Shown here: piece after piece, positions 51,675 to 59,804 of the stretch
Layout: the number at the start of each line of letters is the position of its first letter
Position numbering within the stretch: the first letter of the stretch is position 1
NCBI GenBank assembly: GCA_963777435.1
Contig: CAVZQT010000003.1
Location: 2,046,001 to 2,110,000, forward strand
Source: AP-15 sp963777435
GTDB taxonomy: Bacteria; Pseudomonadota; Alphaproteobacteria; ATCC43930; CGMCC-115725
DNA length: 64,000 nucleotides
Direction: 5' to 3'
Position numbers and translations under genes: made by a program
Notes under the pieces: generated by a model
Seen by the model: the letters and a program-made list of their open reading frames with translations, nothing else
The model's database searches: none
Told to the model about the DNA's origin: nothing

Positions 51675-52124
51675 TCAGCTCGTCGCGCGGGCGAGCCGGA
51701 ACTGCGGCAGGGTAATGTCGTCATTCAATTTTTCGAACACGACTTCGACCCGGCGGCCGACCTTGGCCTCGGTATATTCCGCTTCCAAGAGGTTGCCGGC
51801 GAGCAATGCCCCGGGCGCATCATCGAGTTCGACGATGATGCTGGCGTAAGGCACCGCCGACGCGAAGCGCTTGTCGCCGGTGTGATACATGATCGTGTAG
51901 GCGTAGATCGCGCCAGCGCCCCCTTCCCCATTGTGGCGCACCGGCTCGAATTTCAAATCGGTCGAGATGCATTCGACGCAGGTCGCATAGGGCGGGTGCT
52001 GGAAGTGACCGCAACTCTGGCAGCGCTGCAATTCCAAAACGCCGCGGTTGGCAGCGTCCCAAAACGGCTTTGTCCATTCGTTTGGAACGGGTATTGGCCG
52101 CGTAACCTTGCTCCAGTCACTCAT
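51675..52124 (-). CDS. DUF35/Zn-ribbon OB-fold acyl-CoA-associated protein
   Basis: 149 residues. A rubredoxin-like zinc ribbon CQSCGHFQHPPYATCVEC lies at about 35-52, and the OB-fold DUF35 domain (YAYTIMYHTGDKRFA, VPYASIIVELDDA, LLAGNLLEAEYTEAKVGRRV) follows. Such proteins bind the acyl-CoA partner of thiolase-like enzymes. The gene is upstream of the thiolase-like gene on the same strand. It is likely the partner subunit. Confidence 0.9.
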   Translation of the reverse strand: MSDWSKVTRPIPVPNEWTKPFWDAANRGVLELQRCQSCGHFQHPPYATCVECISTDLKFEPVRHNGEGGAGAIYAYTIMYHTGDKRFASAVPYASIIVELDDAPGALLAGNLLEAEYTEAKVGRRVEVVFEKLNDDITLPQFRLARATS

Positions 52125-52300
52125 CGTTTTCCTCGCGCTGCCCTAAAGCGCCTGTTTCGACCAGATTGCTTCTTCGCTGCATTTCTCGCAATAACGGTTA
52201 CGGGTGTAATAGCCACCGGCCGTCGACAAGGGCGGCGCTCGGCTCGCCATCCCTGTAGCCCAGCACCCTATGGGGACTTTGGCGCGAGCGAAGGGCGCCG

Positions 52301-52651
52301 TTATTCGACCGGCACGAAAATCGAGTGGCGGATTTTGCCCTCGACGTGCTGCGACAAATGACCTTTGCCGCTGGTATCCTCGACGAGGATGACTTCGCCG
52401 ATGCCGATGACCCGGCTCTCGCCGTCGCTGGCGGTGATCCTTACCCCGGCGTCGAGATTGATGATGTATTGCCGGCGCGGCGCGGGGTGCCAATCGACAT
52501 CGTGCTCGGCCTGGGTTTCGCGAAAGATGATGCCGTTGGCAGGGAGACGCTTCGTTAATTTGCTGCCCCGCCGTTCCTCGGCCCATTCGACCTCGATATC
52601 GCGGAAATGCGACTGGCCGTTGGCGTCGGTATAAAGGTTATGAATACGCAT
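52301..52651 (-). CDS. Cupin-fold small protein
   Basis: 116 residues from the ATG at 52651 (after GGTGGAGGAAA); the GTG at 52732 is not needed. MRIHNLYTDANGQSHFRDIE begins the chain. Central blocks are IIFRETQAEHDVDWHPAPRR and YIINLDAGVRITASDGESRV followed by EDTSGKGHLSQHVEGKIRH. The beta-strand pattern, with His-rich GKGHLSQH and HDVDWH, suggests a cupin barrel without a fully standard metal site. Function unknown; probably part of the small catabolic cluster. Confidence 0.75.
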   Translation of the reverse strand: MRIHNLYTDANGQSHFRDIEVEWAEERRGSKLTKRLPANGIIFRETQAEHDVDWHPAPRRQYIINLDAGVRITASDGESRVIGIGEVILVEDTSGKGHLSQHVEGKIRHSIFVPVE

Positions 52652-52831
52652 TGCGGCTTTCCTCCACCAAAACAACCTTGGATTTATAACACGATTGCCT
52701 GAAGTTGGGTGCGCGGCGCGGGTCCTGATCACGGAGCGCAGCTGACATGAACTCTCGGCATTTGCCTCGCCGCAATCTATTCTTTATCGCCACGTCCGTC
52801 TGCCGGATTCCGGCACGCTGGAGGGAGCGCC

Positions 52832-54142
52832 ATGGTTCGCACGGTCGAGCAATCGGCCATGCGCAAAGTCTATTTGCGCATATTGCCGTTCGCGGTACTG
52901 ACCTATTTCTTTTGCTATCTCGACCGGATCAATGTCGGCTTTGCCGCGCTGACGATGAACAAGGATATCGGCCTCGATCCGGCGATCTACGGGATGGCCG
53001 CCGGCGCGTTTTTCTGGGGCTATGTGCTGTTCGAGGTGCCGAGCAACATCATCCTCGAAAAGCTCGGCGCGCGGATATGGATCGCCCGCATCATGGTCAC
53101 CTGGGGCCTGGTCTCCGCCGCCACGGCACTTGCCACCGGCCCGTACAGTTTTATGGCGATCCGCTTTTTGCTGGGGTTGGCCGAAGCCGGGCTGTTCCCA
53201 GGCTTTGTGTTGTATTTCACCTACTGGTTCCCGGATGCCCATCGCGCCCGGATCAATTCCGGTTTCACCTTGGCGTTGCCGATCGCGGTCGCGAGCGGCG
53301 CCCCGGTGTCGACTGCGCTCCTCGGGCTCAATGGCCTGTTTGGCCTGCGCGGCTGGCAAGTCATGTATATTTTCGAGGCAATCCCGACCGTGCTGATCGG
53401 CATTGTCGCGTTCTTTTATCTGACCGATCGGCCCAGCAAGGCGCATTGGCTTAGCAGCGAGGAGAAAGACTGGCTCGATCACACGATTGGGCATGAGCAG
53501 CGCAGCATTCACGCCCATCACGGGATCGGTTTGCTGCGTTCGTTCTTTGATCCCAAGGTCTTGCTGTTATCGCTGAATTATATCGGCATTGTCACCGCCA
53601 GCCTTGGGCTGTTGTTGTTCTTGCCGCAGATCATCAAGCAGCTCGGCGTCTCCAACATGCAGGTCGGCTGGTTGACGATGATCCCGTACATTTTTGGCGC
53701 GATCAGCATGGTCGTGTGCGGCTGGATCTCCGACCATATCGGCGACCGGCGCTGGAGCCTGTTCACGACCTGCGTGATTTCGACACTCGGCCTGATTTTT
53801 GCCGGGATGATGGTCGGGACGTGGTGGTCGTTGGTTGGCATCGTGATCGCCGCGATCGGGTTTTACGGCACCAAGGGGCCGTTCTGGTCGATGCCGACGA
53901 TGTTCCTGACCGGCCCAGCGGCAGCTGCGGGCATTGCCTGGATCAACTCGCTCGGCAATCTCGGCGGCTTCTTCGGACCGTCGATCGTCGGCTGGGCGAA
54001 GCAGCTGACCGGCAGCTTTGCCGGCGGGCTCTACGCGCTGGCGCTGTGCGCGCTGGTCTCGGCCGTCGTGTCACTGTTCGGATTAAAGATCCGCAGCGCG
54101 GTCACCGCCGCCCCAAAAGGCGCGGCTTTTGTCGCCGAGTAA
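52832..54142 (+). CDS. MFS transporter, anion:cation symporter (ACS) type
   Basis: 436 residues with 12 predicted helices. RKVYLRILPFAVLTYFFCYL and DRINVGFAALTMNKDIGLDP are the ACS-family start, and the motif GFVLYFTYWFPDAHRARINS matches the loop after TM4. These carriers take up organic anions such as tartrate, phthalate or glucarate. GGAGGGAG before the ATG fixes the start. It is adjacent to the cupin and DUF35 genes, consistent with import of a catabolic substrate. Confidence 0.92.
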   Translation: MVRTVEQSAMRKVYLRILPFAVLTYFFCYLDRINVGFAALTMNKDIGLDPAIYGMAAGAFFWGYVLFEVPSNIILEKLGARIWIARIMVTWGLVSAATALATGPYSFMAIRFLLGLAEAGLFPGFVLYFTYWFPDAHRARINSGFTLALPIAVASGAPVSTALLGLNGLFGLRGWQVMYIFEAIPTVLIGIVAFFYLTDRPSKAHWLSSEEKDWLDHTIGHEQRSIHAHHGIGLLRSFFDPKVLLLSLNYIGIVTASLGLLLFLPQIIKQLGVSNMQVGWLTMIPYIFGAISMVVCGWISDHIGDRRWSLFTTCVISTLGLIFAGMMVGTWWSLVGIVIAAIGFYGTKGPFWSMPTMFLTGPAAAAGIAWINSLGNLGGFFGPSIVGWAKQLTGSFAGGLYALALCALVSAVVSLFGLKIRSAVTAAPKGAAFVAE

Positions 54143-54236
54143 ATGCCCATCTGGGATGGGCTGAGCCGCGCAACGCCGATCGCCGACCCAACCAACGGGG
54201 TAGGCATCGCCCATCCTGCACGCCATTGAGAGTGCG

Positions 54237-54803
54237 GTGGGGCGGCGTAGGGAGGCCGGGATAGCCGGATTGCGCGTTCTGTTCAGCGCCGCGGAGATTT
54301 CCGCACGGGTCGACACCCTTGCTGTCGAGATCGCGCGCACGATTTCGGACGAGTTTGTCGTCGTCGGGCTGCTCAAGGGCGCGGTGGTGTTTGTCGCCGA
54401 CCTGATGCGGGCACTCGACCGAGTGGAACGGCATCCCGAACTCGAATTCATGCGGCTGAGCAGCTACGGTCTTGCCGATCAGAGCAGCGGGGTGGTGCAG
54501 CTTGTCGGCGAGTTGCCGGCCGGCCTCGCCGGGCGCTCGGTGCTGCTGGTCGACGACATCGTCGATACCGGACGGTCGATCGCCTACGCCGCCGCCAAAT
54601 TGCGCCAATGCGGCATCGGCCGGCTGTGGACATGCGCATTGCTCGACAAGCCGCAGCGGCGGGAAATCGATGTCACGATCGACTTTGTCGGCTTCTCGAT
54701 CGGCGATCACTTCGTTGTCGGCTACGGCACCGACTATGCCGAGAAGCACCGCCACCTCCCGTATATCGCCGCCCTGGAGCGACCGGGTATTACGAGGCGG
54801 TAG
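54237..54803 (+). CDS. hpt: Hypoxanthine phosphoribosyltransferase
   Basis: 188 residues from the GTG at 54237. It salvages hypoxanthine or guanine with PRPP. The PRPP motif VLLVDDIVDTGRS lies at 102-114, LMRALDRVERHPELEFMRLS and FSIGDHFVVGYGTDYAEKHR are typical. The start could be a little further downstream, near LRVLFSAAEI. It overlaps the end of the convergent MFS gene by 14 bp, with no room for a terminator between. Confidence 0.93.
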   Translation: MGRRREAGIAGLRVLFSAAEISARVDTLAVEIARTISDEFVVVGLLKGAVVFVADLMRALDRVERHPELEFMRLSSYGLADQSSGVVQLVGELPAGLAGRSVLLVDDIVDTGRSIAYAAAKLRQCGIGRLWTCALLDKPQRREIDVTIDFVGFSIGDHFVVGYGTDYAEKHRHLPYIAALERPGITRR

Positions 54804-56064
54804 GAATTTCGGCCAGGCGGCTGCCCTGCATCTTGCGAAAGACGAGAAAGCCGACGACCACCAGATTGCCGAGGTTGAAGAGCGCGCCGGCGGCAAAGGC
54901 TGGCGCGTAGAAGCCGAAATAGTCGTAGAGCGCGCCGGCGAACCAGCTGCCGAACGCCATCCCGGACATACCCGAAAACAACAGGGTCGGAACCCGCCAA
55001 GAAGCGTCGCTTGACGGGAAAAGTTCGCGGATCGCGACGACATAAGCGGGAATTATGCCGCTAAAGCCGAGCCCGTACGCGGCGGAAATCGCGAACAGCC
55101 CGGCCTCGTTTCGGGTCACCGCGAAGGCCGCGATCGCCAATGCCTGGCAGGCCGAGCCGGCAAAAACGGTGCCGAGACCGCCGATCCGATCAGCTGCCCA
55201 GCCCCAGAATTGGCGGCTGACAAAAGCGCAGCCGAGCAATACCGAGAGCATCGCCGCGCCTTGCGCCGGCGCGATGCCGAGATCGCTGCAAAAGGCGACG
55301 AGATGGCTTGAGGGCATCGCCATCGGCACGCAGCACAGGAACGAAGCCGCGCACAGCAACAGCTGCACGCTATTCGCGCTAAGGCCCAGAGCCTTTGTGC
55401 CGCGAAACCCGATCGCGGCGGAGCCCAGACCGCGAGCGGGCTGTGGCGCCGGCCGCAAGAAGGCGGCCAACGGTGCGATCAGCAGGACGACGAGGCTGAA
55501 CCCCACCATCAACCCGCGCCAGCCAACCCAGACCAGCGCGCGCTCGAAAACGGAAGGCCAGATCACGCCGGCGATGTATTGCCCGGACGATATTAGGGCC
55601 AGCGCCGTGCCGCGGCGCCGGTCGAACCAGCGGCTGATGTAGATTAGAAGGGGCGGATAAAGCGCACCGCCGCCGAGAAATCCGATCAGCAGCGCGTGTC
55701 CTAGATAAAGCGTCCCGACGGTGCCGCCTGCGGACAGGGCGAGGCCGAGCGCCGTCATGATCGCTCCGAAAACCACGGTTCGCCGCACCCCGACGCGGTC
55801 CGCCACCCACCCCATCAGGATTCCGCCCGTCCCGGTCCCGACCCAGACGAGGGCGGCGGCGAGCGCCACGACCGAGCGATCGCTTTCGAGCGCCCCCGCG
55901 ATCGGTTTCAACCCGATCACAACGATCAGCGGCGCCCCATAAGAAATCGACAGGATGGCAATCGCCAACGTCGCGGCGATCCAGGAACTGCGCGTCTCGA
56001 CGCTGTCCGGAAAGCGGCGGCCGGACGCGCGGGCGCGTGTTCCGACCGCTCGTAAGTCCGTCAT
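54790..56064 (-). CDS. MFS transporter
   Basis: 424 residues from the ATG at 56064 (AAGGAAGG before it; an ATG at 56091 is possible). Twelve helices. ALVWVGTGTGGILMGWVADR and VGVRRTVVFGAIMTALG form motif A of MFS carriers (G-x3-D-R-x-G-R/x-R). RWFDRRRGTALALISSGQYI follows TM4 and resembles the OFA (oxalate/formate) and MCT-like branch. Substrate unknown. Confidence 0.88.
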   Translation of the reverse strand: MTDLRAVGTRARASGRRFPDSVETRSSWIAATLAIAILSISYGAPLIVVIGLKPIAGALESDRSVVALAAALVWVGTGTGGILMGWVADRVGVRRTVVFGAIMTALGLALSAGGTVGTLYLGHALLIGFLGGGALYPPLLIYISRWFDRRRGTALALISSGQYIAGVIWPSVFERALVWVGWRGLMVGFSLVVLLIAPLAAFLRPAPQPARGLGSAAIGFRGTKALGLSANSVQLLLCAASFLCCVPMAMPSSHLVAFCSDLGIAPAQGAAMLSVLLGCAFVSRQFWGWAADRIGGLGTVFAGSACQALAIAAFAVTRNEAGLFAISAAYGLGFSGIIPAYVVAIRELFPSSDASWRVPTLLFSGMSGMAFGSWFAGALYDYFGFYAPAFAAGALFNLGNLVVVGFLVFRKMQGSRLAEIPTAS

Positions 56065-56275
56065 ATCGCCGCCTTCCTTGTGGGCGTTCATTCACCCACT
56101 ACGCGTAGTTACTAGTACGAAGTCGACGAGGCGGGCAATTCGAGTTCGCCGCGGCCGATCAGCGAGTACACCCGCATTGCCCTCGCCGATGCGGTGCAAA
56201 ATATGATCACACTGGCGACCGCGATGCCGGACGCCTAGACTTGGTTCGGATAAGCCCGTGACAGCGAGATGTGCA

Positions 56276-56667
56276 ATGGCGAAGTTCGCGTACGACCATA
56301 TCCACCTGCGCAGTCCCAATGCCGAGGAAACCGCTCAATGGTATGAGCGCATCTTTGGCGCCGAGGTGATCCGCTCGATCCAGTCCGATGGGAGGCCGAG
56401 GATCGATCTCAATCTCGGCGGGGTCGCGGTATTTATCGCCCAGGTGCCGCAGGAGCAGGAGGTTGGCGAACCGCCACACCCCCCTATCTCGGCCTCGAAC
56501 ACATCGGGCTTCGGGTCGAGGGCATCGACGCGGTCGTCGCCGACCTAAAGCAAAAGGGTGTCGAGTTTACAATCGAGCCCAAGACGATCCGGCCCGGCGT
56601 GCGCATTGCCTTCTTGCGCGGTCCGCAAAACGTCCACATCGAACTGCTCGATCGCAACGCCGCTTAG
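56276..56667 (+). CDS. VOC (glyoxalase-like) family protein, interrupted by one frameshift
   Basis: The N-terminal part from the ATG at 56276 reads MAKFAYDHIHLRSPNAEETA, QWYERIFGAEVI and LNLGGVAVFIAQVP, the first beta-alpha-beta-beta-beta module. The second module (YLGLEHIGLRVEGIDAVV, GVEFTIEPKTIRPGVR and IAFLRGPQNVHIELLDRNAA) lies in the next frame. The switch is at the run of six C at 56479-56484; one more C restores a 130-residue protein. His in DHIHL, His in EHIGL and Glu in HIELL are the expected metal ligands. A homopolymer length error is the likeliest cause. Substrate unknown. Confidence 0.82.
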
Positions 56668-56781
56668 CCCTGACGCGGCGGCTCGCGTCGGCCGAGACAC
56701 GGTTGGTCCCCGCTCCGACCTGCTCACATTGAGCGGGCTGCGCGACGCCGCCACGGCGACTGTTTAAATGAAATGACCTGA

Positions 56782-57634
56782 CTAGGCCGCTTGCCGGATC
56801 AGTTCAGCCCAGCGGTCGAGCACGGGCAGGATCTCCCCCGCTTTGGCGGAAGGCAGGCTAACCACGGCGCGCGCGACGCCACGGTCGCGATACCGCTTCA
56901 GCCGGTCGAGATCCTCGGGGGCGCCAAATATCGTGATCGGGACCTCAGCGAGGCTGCGGCCGGCTGCGGCCGCCATGTCTCGGAACTTTGGCAGGAAATC
57001 GGTCACATCCGAATATTGCGGCCGGCCGGCATGCGGAACCCAGCCGTCCCCGTAGCGAAGCGCGCGCCGCGCCGCATGCGGGAAGGCGCCGCCGACGATA
57101 ACCGGCGGGTGCGGCTTTTGCGCCGGCTTCGGCCAACTTTTCATTTTCCGAAACTCGACCAGTTCGCCGTGATACTCGGGCTCGTCCTCGGTCCATATCG
57201 CCTTCATCGCCTCGACCCGCTCACGCAGCAGCTTGAAGCGAGTTCGAAAGGCGGCGCCGTGATCGGCCATCTCTTCAGCGTTCCAGCCGCCACCGACGCC
57301 GAACAGAAGCCTGCCGCCGGAGATTTGGTCGATTGACGCGACCAGCTTTGCTGTCTGGATCGGATCGCGCTGGGCGACGAGACACACGCCCGTGCCGATC
57401 CGCAATGTATTCGTAGCCATGGCCGCCGCCGTCAGGGTTACGAACGGGTCCATAACGTCGTAATATTTCTGCGGGAGTTCGCCCCCTTGCGGGAATGGCG
57501 TCGCCCGGGAACTCGGTATGTGAGAATGCTCGGGCGCCCAAGCCGAACTCGAAGCCGCGCGCCTCTAGCGCCCGGCCGAGATCGGCCGGGGTCATCGAAT
57601 AATCGGTGAAGAACATCGCCGCGCCGAAATCCAT
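56782..57634 (-). CDS. LLM class F420-dependent oxidoreductase (TIGR03619-like), interrupted by one frameshift
   Basis: The C-terminal 220 residues read MDPFVTLTAAAMATNTLRIG, TGVCLVAQRDPIQTAKLVAS, GGRLLFGVGGGWNAEEM and PVIVGGAFPHAARRALRYGD, a typical F420-type LLM protein. The N-terminus MDFGAAMFFTDYSMTPADLG and ALEARGFE lies in the other frame from the ATG at 57634. The missing link SAWAPEHSHIPSS and LPQKYYDV appears in the first frame right after the break. One extra A at 57546-57547 (plus strand) explains it. Corrected length 283 residues, normal. It is convergent with nothing and close to the VOC gene. Confidence 0.85.
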
Positions 57635-57671
57635 TTGTCCCCCGTCGGCGCCGGCGGCGCTCTGTCGTCTG

Positions 57672-58298
57672 CTAGGCGAGGCGTACCCGGACGGCTTCCG
57701 GACCCTTACGACCCTCGGCAATGTCGATCAGCACGCGTTGGCCTTCGTTCAAGGTGTCGATGCCCGAGCGTTCGAGCACCGAAGCGTGGACAAAGGCGTC
57801 TTTGCCGCCACCCTCCCGAACGATGAAGCCAAAACCCTTCTGGGCGTTGAACCACTTCACCGTGCCGGTCTCCTCGACCGAAGCGCCTTCGTAAGTCGGC
57901 GGCCGTGCCGTTCCACCCGGGTAGGGTGCCCGCCGGGCCGCCGGCGGCGTTGCCGTGCTGCTGTCAACGCTGACGATTTCGGTGACCTGCGGCCCTTTTT
58001 GGCCAGGCGCTACCCGAATTTCCAGGGTCTCGCCGGGCTGCACCGCGGGAATGCCGTTACGCTCCAAAACACTGGCATGGAGAAAAGCATCGCCCGAGCC
58101 GTCAGACAGTTCGACAAACCCGAATCCCCTTTCGGGCTTGAACCATTTCACGACGGCGCGGACCGCCGGTCCTGAGGGTACATCAAACCGCGGCGGAGTA
58201 AATCGCGGCGCGCCGCCGAATTCCCGCATATGCGGATCGTAACTATCATCGTCAAAGTCGCGGCGGCGCGGCTGACGAAAATTCCTATCTCTGATCAA
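57672..58298 (-). CDS. Double cold-shock-domain protein
   Basis: 208 residues with two cold-shock domains. The first (about 47-108) reads AVVKWFKPERGFGFVELSDG and DAFLHASVLERNG. The second (about 143-206) reads TGTVKWFNAQKGFGFIVREG and KDAFVHASVLERSG. Each has the RNP1 (KGFGF or RGFGF) and RNP2 (AFLHAS or AFVHAS) aromatics that stack on single-stranded RNA or DNA. A basic and Asp-rich N-terminal extension (MIRDRNFRQPRRRDFDDDS) and a Pro/Ala linker complete it. Two-CSD proteins are common in alphaproteobacteria. Confidence 0.94.
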   Translation of the reverse strand: MIRDRNFRQPRRRDFDDDSYDPHMREFGGAPRFTPPRFDVPSGPAVRAVVKWFKPERGFGFVELSDGSGDAFLHASVLERNGIPAVQPGETLEIRVAPGQKGPQVTEIVSVDSSTATPPAARRAPYPGGTARPPTYEGASVEETGTVKWFNAQKGFGFIVREGGGKDAFVHASVLERSGIDTLNEGQRVLIDIAEGRKGPEAVRVRLA

Positions 58299-58732
58299 GT
58301 CGGTTTCCTGTCGAGTTGGTTCGCGGCCCGGTCGCGACCGCGGAACTCGATTGTTCCAAAAAATCGCCGCGGACGCGAGTGCTTAATTTTGGCCGCGCAT
58401 CCAACCGGAGCGCCACCACCTCCGCCACCGAGCGGGGGTGCTGATGACCCGTGGAGCAAGCTCGCGCCCCGCCTCGCTCTCGCTGTCGCCGCCCCTTTTT
58501 GCCAGTCATTTGGATCGGATTGCCAGATGCCATCCGAACACCTCCGGTTTGCCCGAAGTTCAATTGCCGAGTAGTCTGACGTCAACCCGCTGGGCGCGGG
58601 CCCCATCTTTTGATGATCTCACCTGCCGAATAAATCATAGCGCAAGGGAGCAGGAACCAACCTATACCGTAGGATGTTTGGGCCGCGATGCCCGACGTTC
58701 AGGTCAGCTCCGTCCACCAGGAGGTACATCGA
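58299..58732. other. 434-bp divergent intergenic region
   Basis: This separates the cold-shock gene (minus) from the DUF992 gene (plus). No supported gene. It may hold a long 5' leader for the cold-shock gene, as is usual, but I could not identify defined hairpins with confidence. The plus side ends with AGGAGG at 58719-58724, the ribosome-binding site for the DUF992 gene. Confidence 0.4.
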
Positions 58733-59221
58733 ATGTGTAGAAGGCTATGGGTTGCGATTAGCACCCTTACTCTCGTATTGGGTGCTTTCATTCTAGCGGC
58801 GCCTGCTCACGCGCAAGGGGCCAGAATAGGCGTGCTGACCTGCAACGTCTCCAGCGGCTTCGGTTTCATCTTCGGCTCGTCGCGATCGCTGAATTGCACC
58901 TTCTCGGGGGCGAGTGGTCATTACGAGCATTATACCGGCACAATCAATCGGTTCGGCGTCGATATCGGCTACATTCGCGGCGGCGTTCTCGTTTGGTCGG
59001 TGTTGGCGCCGACAGTCACTCCGGCGCCTTGCGCGCTCGCCGGCAATTACGGAGGCGCCACAGCGCAAGCCACCGTCGGCGTCGGGGCTGGCGCGAATGT
59101 CCTGGTGGGCGGCAGCGCCAACTCGATTTCGCTGCAGCCACTGAGTATTGAGGGTACTACCGGTCTTAACGTCGCTGCTGGGATTGCCTCGATAACGCTG
59201 CAATGCGTACCGGGGCCTTAG
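58733..59221 (+). CDS. Secreted DUF992 family protein
   Basis: 162 residues from the ATG at 58733, 8 nt after AGGAGG. The signal peptide MCRRLWVAISTLTLVLGAF ends at AHA before Gln27. The mature chain has IGVLTCNVSSGFGFIFGSSR, NCTFSGASGHYEHYTGTINR and VLVGGSANSISLQPLSIEGT, the DUF992 pattern, with Cys pairs that could form disulfides. Periplasmic beta-rich protein widespread in Rhizobiales and Rhodospirillales, function unknown. It is followed by a strong terminator. Confidence 0.92.
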   Translation: MCRRLWVAISTLTLVLGAFILAAPAHAQGARIGVLTCNVSSGFGFIFGSSRSLNCTFSGASGHYEHYTGTINRFGVDIGYIRGGVLVWSVLAPTVTPAPCALAGNYGGATAQATVGVGAGANVLVGGSANSISLQPLSIEGTTGLNVAAGIASITLQCVPGP

Positions 59222-59240
59222 AAAAACACATGCTGAGCGA

Positions 59241-59268
59241 ACCGAGGGCGCTTAGCGCCCTCGGTTTT
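59241..59268 (+). terminator. Intrinsic terminator after the DUF992 gene
   Basis: CCGAGGGCGC, loop TTA, GCGCCCTCGG, then TTTT: a perfect 10-bp stem extended by an A-T pair, with a U-run directly after. Confidence 0.92.
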
Positions 59269-59291
59269 GGTGGTAGAGCCGGTTAAGGGGC

Positions 59292-59612
59292 TCAATTGCA
59301 GCCGCCCACCGGCGGATTCACGTTGCAATGCAGATCGCAGGTCTCTTTCGGAGCGCAGCGCCACGCCACCGGCCGGCTGCTGCTCGGGAAATAGCAAATT
59401 CCGTTACATTCGGTCTCGGACCCGAGCGGGCGGATAACTTGTGTAACGACCCCCAGCGCCTGATCGTATTTCTGAATTCGGGTTTCGACCCTCCCGATAT
59501 CGCGCTGCTCGGCGGAGAGCCGTCCCGACTGCTGCGCCGAGGCGGCGACATCAGCCAAAAGCACACTCGCAGCCGCAATTATTATGCTGACCGAGCTTGG
59601 AAAAAACCGCAT
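59292..59612 (-). CDS. Small secreted six-cysteine protein
   Basis: 106 residues with a signal peptide (MRFFPSSVSIIIAAASVLLA to ASA, cleavage before Gln27). A short helical segment (RDIGRVETRIQKYDQALGVV) follows. The C-terminal part then has six Cys: ECNGICYF, WRCAPKETCDLHC and GGCN. The even count and compact spacing suggest three disulfides, as in small periplasmic or secreted defence-like or lectin-like domains. No family recognised. It is convergent with the DUF992 gene, sharing the intervening terminator region. Confidence 0.7.
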   Translation of the reverse strand: MRFFPSSVSIIIAAASVLLADVAASAQQSGRLSAEQRDIGRVETRIQKYDQALGVVTQVIRPLGSETECNGICYFPSSSRPVAWRCAPKETCDLHCNVNPPVGGCN

Positions 59613-59804
59613 TCGGCTGGCTCCGCAGATGGCTCGTGCTTTCTGTCGGAAGTAATGGCCGTTCCGGGGCTCACTATTGGGTGAGCCGGCGCTAGACGCA
59701 AGCGATGATCCATGGATCCGGCAAAAGGATAGCTAGTTGTCAGTCCGGCTCGACGGCGTACAATCCATGCCCGTCAATCGGCCGTCACTCCGTGGAGATC
59801 TGAG

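Noticed and set aside
52143..52250. 35-codon minus-strand frame ending YCEKCSEEAIWSKQAL
   Set aside because: The Cys pair is suggestive, but there is no ribosome-binding site and the upstream half is unlike coding sequence. It may be a remnant; not enough to call.
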